Assembly (NCBI GenBank): GCA_964523725.1 | Contig: CAZGAU010000246.1 | Coordinates: forward strand, 1-6,227 | DNA: 6,227 nucleotides | Direction of reading: 5' to 3' | Source of the DNA: JADJNW01 sp964523725 | GTDB lineage: Bacteria > Bacteroidota > Bacteroidia > Chitinophagales > Saprospiraceae | Shown here: piece by piece, positions 1 to 6,227 of the stretch | How the letters are laid out: each line of letters begins with the position of its first letter | Numbering within the stretch: position 1 is the first letter of the stretch | Notes under the pieces: generated by a model | The model's input: the letters and a program-made list of their open reading frames with translations, nothing else | Database searches by the model: none | What the model was told of the DNA's origin: nothing | Program-made: the position numbers and the translations under genes

Positions 1-1642
1 TGCTCGCCGGAGCCTGCACCTGGACGGTGGCGCTCATTGCTTCGGGGGCCTGGATGGAAACAATTGCCGAACTGCTAGCACCTTGATTATCAATAACTTG
101 CAATTGATAAGTGCCCGGTGCAATGCCAGTTGGCTGCTCGCCGATTAAATTCGGATCACTCCATTTATATTGATAAGGACCTTTTCCACCAGTTACTGTT
201 ACTTTAAGTGAAGCGTCTTTTGAGTCGACGCATTTTACCGGACTAATTTGCTCAATCGCAATATCCATAGGCGCTGCGCCTTGCGCGATAGTTACTGTTC
301 CTGTTGCACTGCAGCCTTTTTGGTCGGTAACGGTCACGCTATGGTTGCCGGAAGTCAGTTTTGTCGCGGCTTTGGTGCTTTCACCATTGTCCCATTGAAA
401 TTTGAAAGAAGTGGCGTCACCTGCAATGGTGACCGAAGCCGTTCCATCGCTGGCACCGGGAGCACTTTCTTCCTTCTCTTGCTTGACTTCTACGGTGAAT
501 CGTGGATTCGAAATGACAGCTTGCGCGACTTTTGATTTCCCTTTGCTATCCGTTACGGTGACCACGTATTCGCCCGGACCAAGATTTTGAGGATTTGCGC
601 CAGATACTCCATTGCTCCAGGCATAAGTATAAGGTGCTTCACCACCAGTAATTTTCACGCTGAGCGCGGCATCATTTTTATCTGAATTACAATTCAGTTC
701 TTTTTCAACGACGCAATTAACGGTCATCGCTGAGGCTTTTTCGATCAAGTAGAGCCCTTTATCTTCGGTTCCTATCCAAACAGCGCCTTCAGGGTCTATC
801 GCTACGCAGGTCGCATACTGGCTTGTGTAATATTCTATTGGACCAAAAGTCTCATATGTATCTGTTTCGGGATCAAAACGAGTTGCGATTTGGGAAATAA
901 TCCACAAGCGCCCCTGCAAATCAATTGCGATATCTCGAATCAAGCCCTCCAGTTTGCGCACATCCACATCGATCGGAATCCATGCGCCTCTGGTATTGAC
1001 TTTCCAGAGAAAATCATCGCCCAAAATCCAGATCGTGGATCCGTATTCGATCACCCGATCGAAGCTGAACAGCTTTTCTTCCAGCGACCAGCGACTGCCT
1101 TTGCCTACGAACATTCCTTCTTCCGAACCGATCCATACTTCACCCGACTGATCCACCAGGATGGTGTTGATTTTATTGGATTTCAGCTTGGAATTCTTGT
1201 TGTTGAAAGTATTTTCCAGTTTTAAACCGGATTTGGCGTTGATCTGGAAAACTCCTGCCCGGGTTGTCCCGATCCAGAGTTCTTCTTTGTTTTTGTCAAA
1301 AAAAGTGGCGCTGATGGAGCCATAACCTTCACCTAGAATGGCATTCAATGTTTCCTGCTGAAAACGCAGATCGTAGTTGCCTCCAGGCAGGTTGAGCAAC
1401 GATTGCTCACCGGACTTAAGTTGCACCGGGGTCGCCAGGTCAATTGCCTGAACCTGATAGAGATTTTTGCCATCAGAAACCCATTTGTTGTTGCCAGCAT
1501 CGGCAAAAACATTGACCACCGGACGGCGGAATTCCACCGCCAGACACCGCGTGACCTGCATAGCCTCCTGAGCATGTAAACCACTGGTAATCAGAATAAA
1601 TAAACCCACAAAGAGTTTATAGAAATGTTGTTTGAAATGCAT
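1..1642 (-). CDS. Secreted two-component-regulator-propeller protein with SprB/PKD-like repeats (partial, C-terminus outside window)
   Basis: An open frame runs without a stop from the ATG at 1642 to the left edge, giving 547 residues. Residues 1-24 form a signal peptide: lysines at 4 and 9, a hydrophobic core at 10-22, and a likely cut after HA24 before Q25. Residues about 45-300 carry repeated blade motifs of the Reg_prop type (W-I/V-G-T followed a few residues later by G-[LMV]-[FY]), with tryptophans at 54, 123, 170, 205, 247 and 289, so a beta-propeller of six or seven blades is likely. From residue 308 to the edge there are SprB/PKD-like repeats. In full-length sensors such propellers are periplasmic ligand-binding domains ahead of a histidine kinase; here extracellular repeats follow instead, which suggests an exported surface or adhesin-like protein (inference). 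No Shine-Dalgarno sequence precedes the ATG, which is usual in Bacteroidota. Ligand and role are unknown. Sorting or anchoring signals may lie beyond the edge. Confidence 0.88.
   Translation of the reverse strand, partial: MHFKQHFYKLFVGLFILITSGLHAQEAMQVTRCLAVEFRRPVVNVFADAGNNKWVSDGKNLYQVQAIDLATPVQLKSGEQSLLNLPGGNYDLRFQQETLNAILGEGYGSISATFFDKNKEELWIGTTRAGVFQINAKSGLKLENTFNNKNSKLKSNKINTILVDQSGEVWIGSEEGMFVGKGSRWSLEEKLFSFDRVIEYGSTIWILGDDFLWKVNTRGAWIPIDVDVRKLEGLIRDIAIDLQGRLWIISQIATRFDPETDTYETFGPIEYYTSQYATCVAIDPEGAVWIGTEDKGLYLIEKASAMTVNCVVEKELNCNSDKNDAALSVKITGGEAPYTYAWSNGVSGANPQNLGPGEYVVTVTDSKGKSKVAQAVISNPRFTVEVKQEKEESAPGASDGTASVTIAGDATSFKFQWDNGESTKAATKLTSGNHSVTVTDQKGCSATGTVTIAQGAAPMDIAIEQISPVKCVDSKDASLKVTVTGGKGPYQYKWSDPNLIGEQPTGIAPGTYQLQVIDNQGASSSAIVSIQAPEAMSATVQVQAPAS
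2..721 (-). repeat. Tandem SprB/PKD-like protein repeats within the propeller protein
   Basis: Three complete repeats of about 73-79 residues and the start of a fourth occupy residues 308-380, 381-455, 456-534 and 535 onward. Each ends with a conserved beta-hairpin signature: PGEYVVTVTDSKG at 356-368, SGNHSVTVTDQKGC at 431-444 and PGTYQLQVIDNQG at 509-521. A Y/F-x-[YF]-x-W strand precedes it (YTYAW, FKFQW, YQYKW). This is the pattern of SprB repeats, named from the Flavobacterium gliding adhesin SprB, and of related PKD folds. The repeats are diverged in DNA as well as protein, so they are old domain duplications, not a recent DNA expansion. Cysteines occur at 310, 317, 444 and 471. Confidence 0.75.
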
Positions 1643-1759
1643 GTTGGTATATGTTGTAGCCGATAAATCCGGGCAAGACAGGTTGACTTGTGATTGGTGT
1701 AGTTGCTGTCTTCTCATGAAAAAAATTACTTTAAAGTCGTCTTAAAAAAATAATCAAAC

Positions 1760-1790
1760 AGGAGAAATGAAGGTAAGACTCATTTCTCCT
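1760..1790 (-). terminator. Rho-independent terminator downstream of the ABC exporter gene
   Basis: A perfect 11-base inverted repeat (AGGAGAAATGA at 1760-1770, TCATTTCTCCT at 1780-1790) encloses a 9-base loop. Read on the minus strand, the stem is followed within about ten bases by a run of seven T (TTATTTTTTTAAG). The plus-strand side has no T run, so the terminator serves minus-strand transcription. It begins 71 bases past the exporter stop codon and separates that gene from the propeller gene, which therefore probably has its own promoter between 1643 and 1760. I could not pick that promoter out with confidence. The stem is only moderately GC-rich, and the T run is a little distant from it. 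Confidence 0.65.
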
Positions 1791-1861
1791 CTGATATACA
1801 TCGTAAATACAGGGCATAATAGTATAAAAGTTCGCGGATTTCTTTGCTAATTATATGATGC

Positions 1862-3682
1862 TCAGGGTCTCGCTTTCTCATGGTCGCCCAGGTGTATGCT
1901 TTCCTCCTGGTGCCGCCACAATTCCTGAAACACGGAGCTGTTTTTACGTAAATATTCAAAACTTCCTTCATCTACAACATAACCATTTTCAAGAACATAT
2001 ACATAGTCGAAGTAAGTCAACAAATGCAAACGATGTAGCGAAGAAATCACCGCCTTGTCGGCAAATTCCCGGAAAATTTTTTCATAAATCTTGAGCTCGG
2101 TCTTGGGATCCACGCTGCTGGTAGGTTCGTCCAATAAAACGACCTGGCTATCCCGGGCCGCCAGGATGCCCCTACTCAGTGCCAAGCGCTGTTTTTGCCC
2201 ACCGGAAAGATTCACGCCTTTTTCCTGGATATTGGATTGTAACCCTTTTGGCAATTGTGTGATAACCTCCGAAAAGTGGGCCGTTTCGCATACATGCTCC
2301 ACCTCTGATTCGCCGAAAGGCAAGCCCAGCGTGATGTTGTACTCGATTGTATTTTCAAAAATTTCCGGTTCCTGCGGGAAAAGTGTCACATGACTGCTAA
2401 TAACATTCAATGAATAGTATTTTTTTCCATCCATAATCACTTCAATATCAGGCTCTGGCGGATACAAGCCGCGAAGCAAAGATAGCAAGGTACTTTTGCC
2501 ACTACCGCTTTCGCCGATCAGGGCGATGCGTTGTCCGCGCTTGATGCGAATGGCAAGATTGTGCAAGCCCTGCGTGGTTTTGGCGCCATTCCATTCTTCG
2601 TTGTGGGTGAAATTAAGGCTATTGATTTCAATGGTTTTCCAATCATCCGAAAGTACGGTCACTTCCTCCGGCAGATGGTGTTCGGCATAAGCATCAATAA
2701 TACTTTTAGCGGTTTCCACGTCGGTATTATACTTTACAATCTGCGTGTATTGCCAGGCCACGTTTTGAAAAACGCTGGTAAATCGACCCACATAGCCCAT
2801 TAGTGTGACCAGCCCGCCGATCAGGAACACCTCGCCCGGTTGCCAGTTTTGATACATATAACCGATCAATATAATGGAATAGATCAGGGAAATACAGATT
2901 CCATCCACCACGAACCATTTCCATTCATTGATTCTTATATTACTTTTAAAAGACGGGAAAATATTATTTACTTTTTGTAATAAACCTGATTCCATGCGCT
3001 TTTGCAAACGTAAAGTGATGACAGTTATGATGTTACTCAGGCTGTCGAATAAGGTAGAGGAGACGATATGCTCGCCTTCATTTACTTCTTGTAATGTTTT
3101 GATATAAGGTTTATCAAATTTTAAAATAATGACAACCACGCCGATACCCAAAAGGAAAGCGATAAAGCCGAAAACCGGCGCAAAGTAAAGGATAGCGGCA
3201 AAAGAAAACACAAACTTTGCCAGGGCGTGCAGGTACATAAAACCGTCCTGAAAAAACTCTTTGAGCGCTTCGTAAGCTTTGCGAATACGGTTGATCGTGG
3301 CACCGCTGTGGTGGTCCTGATGCCATTTCACGGGCAGATGCAGGGCTTTGTGGTACATTTCCTGCAAAAAATTGCGACTTAGATTAAAGCCCAGTTCACG
3401 CTCCATGATTCTTGCCGGGCCGTGAAAGGCCCAATCGGCTAGCCTTAAAAATAGAAAAGCGGCGACATAAATCCAGGCAGAGCGAATAGCATTGATACCG
3501 GTTTTTTGCAACTCATTGATAAACAAGCCCCAAATGATTGGCTCCAGCGCAACCATTACGTTGCTCAGCACAAACATCGCGTACACCTTCATGTATCTAC
3601 TCCGCTCGTCGTGCGCGTAGTGCCATGCCGTGCGCAGCATGGAAAAATAGGGATTGCGGAACAGTCGGGATGGTGAAGCCAT
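1862..3682 (-). CDS. ABC exporter half-transporter (fused membrane and ATP-binding domains)
   Basis: A complete 606-residue protein with ATG start and TGA stop. The N-terminal half is a type I exporter membrane domain with about six hydrophobic segments (near residues 33-56, 66-84, 148-168, 170-188, 256-276 and 284-300). The C-terminal half is an ABC ATPase with every catalytic element present: Walker A GESGSGKST at 390-398 (K396), Q-loop Q437, signature LSGGQ at 492-496, Walker B VVLLDE ending in D518 and the catalytic E519, D-loop SSVD, and H-loop H550. The length and order match MsbA/McjD-like half-transporters that work as dimers, either alone or with a partner. With one gene and no adjacent partner, a homodimer in the inner membrane is most likely (inference). 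The sequence does not reveal the substrate; lipid, peptide or drug export are all possible. nhaA lies 126 bases upstream on the same strand and a terminator follows downstream. No Shine-Dalgarno sequence precedes the start; the leader is A-rich. Confidence 0.93.
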   Translation of the reverse strand: MASPSRLFRNPYFSMLRTAWHYAHDERSRYMKVYAMFVLSNVMVALEPIIWGLFINELQKTGINAIRSAWIYVAAFLFLRLADWAFHGPARIMERELGFNLSRNFLQEMYHKALHLPVKWHQDHHSGATINRIRKAYEALKEFFQDGFMYLHALAKFVFSFAAILYFAPVFGFIAFLLGIGVVVIILKFDKPYIKTLQEVNEGEHIVSSTLFDSLSNIITVITLRLQKRMESGLLQKVNNIFPSFKSNIRINEWKWFVVDGICISLIYSIILIGYMYQNWQPGEVFLIGGLVTLMGYVGRFTSVFQNVAWQYTQIVKYNTDVETAKSIIDAYAEHHLPEEVTVLSDDWKTIEINSLNFTHNEEWNGAKTTQGLHNLAIRIKRGQRIALIGESGSGKSTLLSLLRGLYPPEPDIEVIMDGKKYYSLNVISSHVTLFPQEPEIFENTIEYNITLGLPFGESEVEHVCETAHFSEVITQLPKGLQSNIQEKGVNLSGGQKQRLALSRGILAARDSQVVLLDEPTSSVDPKTELKIYEKIFREFADKAVISSLHRLHLLTYFDYVYVLENGYVVDEGSFEYLRKNSSVFQELWRHQEESIHLGDHEKARP

Positions 3683-3726
3683 GGTTTTTTGTTGGATTGT
3701 TTAAAATATGGCAGCTTGGGATTTTA

Positions 3727-3747
3727 TTTTTCGAATGGAACGAAAAA
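3727..3747 (-). other. Small AT-rich hairpin between nhaA and the ABC exporter gene
   Basis: TTTTTCG at 3727-3733 and CGAAAAA at 3741-3747 form a 7-base inverted repeat around a 7-base loop, in the 126-base gap between the two minus-strand genes. Only two G:C pairs support the stem, and the minus-strand copy is followed by A-rich sequence, not a T run, so it is not a good terminator. It may be a weak mRNA structure or chance. With no other terminator in the gap, read-through from nhaA into the exporter gene stays plausible. Confidence 0.2.
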
Positions 3748-3808
3748 CGATTAGCTAAACCGAGGAGATTGAAGAAACGTTCCGGATAACAGGAGAAATT
3801 TTGTACAA

Positions 3809-5029
3809 TCAACTTTCATTAGCAACGCCGGGCTCAGGCGCTTTATTTTTCTTTCTTAAAACATAATTCAACCATAAATAACCTATAATACCTGAAATTG
3901 CCGAAGCTACTATGATAGCTATTTTTACATCATTGATTAATGATTCTTTCACAAAAGCAAGGTTTGTAATAAAAATGGACATAGTGAATCCAATTCCTGA
4001 TATAAATCCAACGCCCAATATCATGTTTTTGCTCACATTTTCTGGAAGCTTGGCCAGCCCAAGCCAGATTGCTACCAGCGATAAGCCCACAATTCCCAAC
4101 GGTTTACCGATTATGAGTCCAAATATGGTGCCAAGGCTGGCGGGCAGCATGAGGGACGAAGCCCAATCTGCCTCAAATAAAATTGTTGCATTCGCGATTG
4201 CAAAAACTGGCATTACAAAAAAAGCTACCGGTTTATTTAGTAGATGTAATAATTCGTAAGAAGGCGAGCCTTCTCCACCACTGCCAAAAGGAATCAGGAA
4301 GGCTAGTATAACGCCGGCAATGGTAGGATGTATGCCGACTTTATAAGTAAAATACCATAATAAAACACCCGGAATGATATATAATAAAAGCGGCGCTTTT
4401 AATTGGTTCATAATGAGCAGGGCAGCCAATACAATTGCCGCCATTGCAAGTGCAAAATAATTAAGCGATTGAGAATAAAAAATTACAATGATTATTATAG
4501 CTCCTACATCATCTACGACAGCGACGGCGGTCAAGAAAATCTTCAGCGCGAAAGGCACCCGCTTGCCCAAAAGCGCCAGAATACCGATGGAGAAAGCAAT
4601 GTCCGTAGCCATAGGAATGCCAAAGCCGGGCTGAGTTTCGGTGCCCCAGTTAAAGCCGAAATAAATCAGGGCAGGTAAGGTCAAACCACCAATGGCCGCT
4701 ATGATCGGGAGCGCAGCAGATTTAAAATCCGATAATTCACCGATGTAAATAGATTCCTCGACCTCAAGTCCTACCATCAGAAAAAAGAAAACCATTAAAC
4801 CATCATTAATCCAATGTCGAACGCTGAAATTCAAATCCACAAAAGGCAGAGGAACAGCAACTTTCATATGCCAAAAATCCATATAAGTTTCGCGAAACGG
4901 TGTATTGGCAAGGATAATGGAAATAAGAGTAGCAATCAAGAGCAGCACAGCTGATGCACTTTCACTTTTAAAAAATTCTGTAAAAAATTTTCTAAAATAA
5001 TTGGGAAAGATTTTTTGAAAAAAATTCAT
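3809..5029 (-). CDS. nhaA: Na+/H+ antiporter NhaA
   Basis: An inner-membrane antiporter of the NhaA family, which exchanges Na+ or Li+ for protons to control cell sodium and pH. It has 406 residues from the ATG at 5029, or 414 from an in-frame GTG at 5053; the numbering here uses the longer form. Almost the whole chain is hydrophobic, fitting the family's 12 segments. Core residues are present: D151 in ATDIAF, the ion-binding pair D181-D182 in VVDDVG (E. coli D163/D164), K317 in GKPLGI (E. coli K300) and H242 in GIHPTIAG (E. coli H225). FFKSESASAVLLL near the N-terminus and GIGFTMSIFI at 353-362 are typical of the family. Several E. coli pH-sensor positions differ (R81 is E100, E82 is S101, E252 is L269, H256 is N273). 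I prefer the ATG because an AGGA lies nine bases upstream of it, whereas the GTG has no ribosome site. The exporter gene follows 126 bases downstream. Confidence 0.95.
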   Translation of the reverse strand: MNFFQKIFPNYFRKFFTEFFKSESASAVLLLIATLISIILANTPFRETYMDFWHMKVAVPLPFVDLNFSVRHWINDGLMVFFFLMVGLEVEESIYIGELSDFKSAALPIIAAIGGLTLPALIYFGFNWGTETQPGFGIPMATDIAFSIGILALLGKRVPFALKIFLTAVAVVDDVGAIIIIVIFYSQSLNYFALAMAAIVLAALLIMNQLKAPLLLYIIPGVLLWYFTYKVGIHPTIAGVILAFLIPFGSGGEGSPSYELLHLLNKPVAFFVMPVFAIANATILFEADWASSLMLPASLGTIFGLIIGKPLGIVGLSLVAIWLGLAKLPENVSKNMILGVGFISGIGFTMSIFITNLAFVKESLINDVKIAIIVASAISGIIGYLWLNYVLRKKNKAPEPGVANES

Positions 5030-5038
5030 CAGCGGTGT

Positions 5039-5042
5039 TCCT
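5039..5042 (-). promoter_or_regulatory. Shine-Dalgarno-like AGGA deciding the nhaA start
   Basis: On the minus strand AGGA sits nine bases before the ATG at 5029. It lies inside the eight-codon extension that a GTG start at 5053 would give, and that GTG is preceded only by AT-rich sequence without a purine box. It therefore favours the shorter 406-residue protein. Many Bacteroidota genes do not use Shine-Dalgarno pairing, so the support is moderate. Confidence 0.45.
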
Positions 5043-5249
5043 GACTTTTGCACGTTATATTAAGTATGATATAGATGATTAATATTATTTTGTAACAGGA
5101 ACATGCCCCAAAGGTTTATTTATTTTGCCGATTGCAGGGTGCACTAAAATATTGTTTAATCCGGAACTGATTTTCAGGCGCAACGGATAGCCGAGTGGAA
5201 ACTGACCAAGATTTCTTATCTGATCGCGTGGATTTCGCTTACAAAATCT

Positions 5250-5257
5250 TACATTTG
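5250..5257 (+). promoter_or_regulatory. Candidate Bacteroidota -7 promoter element (TACATTTG)
   Basis: TACATTTG fits the Bacteroidota -7 consensus TAnnTTTG exactly and points toward the protease gene. A TTG-type -33 element is expected 17-23 bases upstream and I do not see one, so this is only half a promoter. If real, transcription would begin near 5264 and leave a leader of about 110 bases before the protease ATG. Confidence 0.25.
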
Positions 5258-5374
5258 CAGGAGAAACCTTCGATTAAATCACTTCTGTAGTCATCCTTTG
5301 CAGACCTCGGGGCATCTAACTCGAAAAAAATTGTATTTTTCAGATAATTTCATGTACACAAAGGGTGATTATTT

Positions 5375-6227
5375 ATGATTCGATTTTTCCAAAAATTATG
5401 CTGCATTTTGATAATTCTTTCCGGTCTCGTTCCGGTCGAAGCGCAAATCAGCCGTGGTGGCACGCCGTTGAGCCTCACACCAGAATTTCAGGCGCAATAC
5501 ACTGATTTACAGCTTAAAACAATCACTTTACCTGCCCTGGATTTAAAGAAAATTCTCAAAGCTGACCTGGAAAACCCCGGGGTACGGGTTGCGGCGCCGA
5601 TCAAAGTTGACCTTGGCTTGCAAAATGCTGGCGAATGGCTGGAGTTAGGCAATGGTGACCGGCTCTGGCGTTTGAAAATCCGTTCCGCCGATGCTAAAGG
5701 TCTATTGTTTTTGTACGACGATCTTTATTTGCCACCTGGCGCTACTCTTTTTATGTATAATGAAAATGGAACTCAGGTGCACGGGGCTTATACGTATGCG
5801 AGCAATACACCCAATTTTACGTTTATGACCGGGTTTATTTATGGTGAAACCGCTGTTTTGGAATATTTTGAACCGAAGGAAGTACGCGGACTAGGCGTGC
5901 TGCATCTTTTCCGGATCGATCATGCATATAAAAAAGAAGTAACCGAAGAGAAAACTATCCTGGAAAATGAATTTGGTTTTGGAGCATCAACAGCATGTAA
6001 TGTCAACGTCAACTGCCCGGAGGGAACAAACTGGCAAAACCAGAAACGCGGCATTTGCCGGGTGATTGTAGTGGTGGAGGAAGGAACTGGTTTCTGTTCG
6101 GGTAATCTCATGAACAACACCGCTAAAGATTTAACACCATATGTTTTAAGCGCTTTTCATTGCCAGGACGGTTTTACGCCAAAATATGATTTCTGGCGCT
6201 TTGATTTTAATTATGAGTCCACGAATT
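5375..6227 (+). CDS. Secreted lysyl-endopeptidase-like (Lys-C-like) S1 serine protease precursor (partial, C-terminus outside window)
   Basis: The frame is open from the ATG at 5375 to the right edge, giving 284 residues. Residues 1-23 are a signal peptide with a likely cut after VEA23 before Q24. Residues 24 to about 202 form a propeptide-like region rich in beta-strand patterns. The protease domain then starts: CNVNVNCPEG at 208-217 and NNTAKDLTPYVLSAFHC at 247-263 closely match CNIDVVCPEG and the NNTAND...HHC block of Achromobacter protease I (endoproteinase Lys-C). H262 is the expected catalytic histidine. C241 and C263 correspond to the disulfide around that histidine, and C208 and C214 to the two N-terminal half-cystines. 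The catalytic Asp and Ser and the specificity pocket lie past the edge, so cleavage after lysine is not shown. AAGGG about nine bases before the ATG could serve as a ribosome site. The gene diverges from nhaA. Export followed by type IX secretion is likely but unproven. Confidence 0.85.
   Translation, partial: MIRFFQKLCCILIILSGLVPVEAQISRGGTPLSLTPEFQAQYTDLQLKTITLPALDLKKILKADLENPGVRVAAPIKVDLGLQNAGEWLELGNGDRLWRLKIRSADAKGLLFLYDDLYLPPGATLFMYNENGTQVHGAYTYASNTPNFTFMTGFIYGETAVLEYFEPKEVRGLGVLHLFRIDHAYKKEVTEEKTILENEFGFGASTACNVNVNCPEGTNWQNQKRGICRVIVVVEEGTGFCSGNLMNNTAKDLTPYVLSAFHCQDGFTPKYDFWRFDFNYESTN

Larger units (their letters stand above)
5030..5374. other. Divergent intergenic region between nhaA and the Lys-C-like protease gene
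   Basis: About 345 bases separate the two divergent starts, and no conserved gene is visible in either direction. The part next to nhaA (5054-5100) is very AT-rich, as expected for a leader or promoter. The plus strand holds one exact TAnnTTTG match (5250-5257), a weak GAAAAA/TTTTTC inverted repeat (5323-5328 with 5336-5341) and an eight-codon ORF at 5352-5378 that overlaps the protease start. On the minus strand CAAAGGTT (5109-5116) reads AACCTTTG, one mismatch from TAnnTTTG, with no matching -33 element. A 14-residue minus-strand ORF (5104 down to 5060) looks accidental. I recognise no riboswitch or RNA gene. Confidence 0.6.

Noticed and set aside
248..590. Two overlapping plus-strand open frames of 95 and 62 codons
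   Set aside because: Both are antisense to the SprB-like repeats and show no protein-like features of their own.
890..1225. Plus-strand open frame of 111 codons
   Set aside because: It lies wholly antisense to the propeller domain, whose frame shows clear repeated motifs. The predicted product has no recognisable domain or ribosome site.
1780..1971. Minus-strand open frame of 63 codons near the exporter C-terminus
   Set aside because: It overlaps the end of the exporter gene in a different frame and runs into the terminator stem; no supporting motif or ribosome site.
3788..3799. AACAGGAGAAAT, repeated exactly at 1757-1768 beside the terminator
   Set aside because: About one exact 12-base match is expected by chance in a window this size, and this copy has no inverted partner nearby.
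3597..3812. Minus-strand open frame of 71 codons across the nhaA-exporter gap
   Set aside because: It overlaps the exporter N-terminus in another frame, starts inside the nhaA stop region and resembles no known protein; most likely a chance frame.
4403..4678. Plus-strand open frame of 91 codons, with another at 3912-4259
   Set aside because: Both are antisense to well-conserved NhaA coding sequence; their composition follows from the opposite strand.
5190..5198. GCCGAGTGG, resembling the D-arm of a serine tRNA
   Set aside because: The flanking bases do not form an acceptor stem, no anticodon arm follows, and no matching 3' acceptor strand is present, so it is not a tRNA or a clear remnant.
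5323..5341. GAAAAA/TTTTTC inverted repeat as a possible terminator or leader attenuator
   Set aside because: A six-base, almost pure A:T stem without a following T run is too weak to call; kept only as a note on the leader.

Overview
The window looks like chromosomal DNA from a member of the Bacteroidota. Three things point there: two secreted proteins of types common in that phylum (a propeller protein with SprB-like repeats and a Lys-C-like pro-protease), starts that mostly lack a Shine-Dalgarno sequence behind AT-rich leaders, and one TAnnTTTG promoter half-site. The mix of families would suit the Saprospiria (Lewinella/Haliscomenobacter relatives), but that narrower placement is a guess. 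There are four protein-coding genes, two of them cut by the window edges, and I see no rRNA, tRNA, CRISPR array, insertion sequence or prophage.

Layout from left to right. (1) Positions 1-1642, minus strand: the N-terminal 547 residues of a large exported protein with a signal peptide, about six 'two-component regulator propeller' blades, then three complete SprB/PKD-like immunoglobulin-fold repeats and the start of a fourth; its C-terminus lies off the left edge. (2) Positions 1643-1861: a spacer with a convincing intrinsic terminator (1760-1790) for the gene to its right. (3) Positions 1862-3682, minus strand: a complete ABC exporter half-transporter (membrane domain fused to an intact ATPase domain). 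(4) Positions 3809 to about 5029, minus strand: a complete NhaA-type Na+/H+ antiporter. (5) Positions 5030-5374: a divergent intergenic region. (6) Positions 5375-6227, plus strand: the first 284 residues of a secreted lysyl-endopeptidase-like serine protease, ending shortly after the catalytic histidine.

The antiporter and the ABC exporter lie head to tail with 126 bases between them, and the only strong terminator follows the exporter, so they may share a transcript (inference). The two exported proteins at the edges face away from each other and have no evident functional link to the transport genes. In Bacteroidota such proteins often leave the cell through the type IX secretion system, but the C-terminal sorting domains that would show it are outside the window. 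I found no convincing new biological system. The points most worth checking are changed pH-sensor positions in NhaA, the maturation site of the protease, the kinase-free propeller/SprB architecture, and the long protease leader with a tiny ORF overlapping the start codon.
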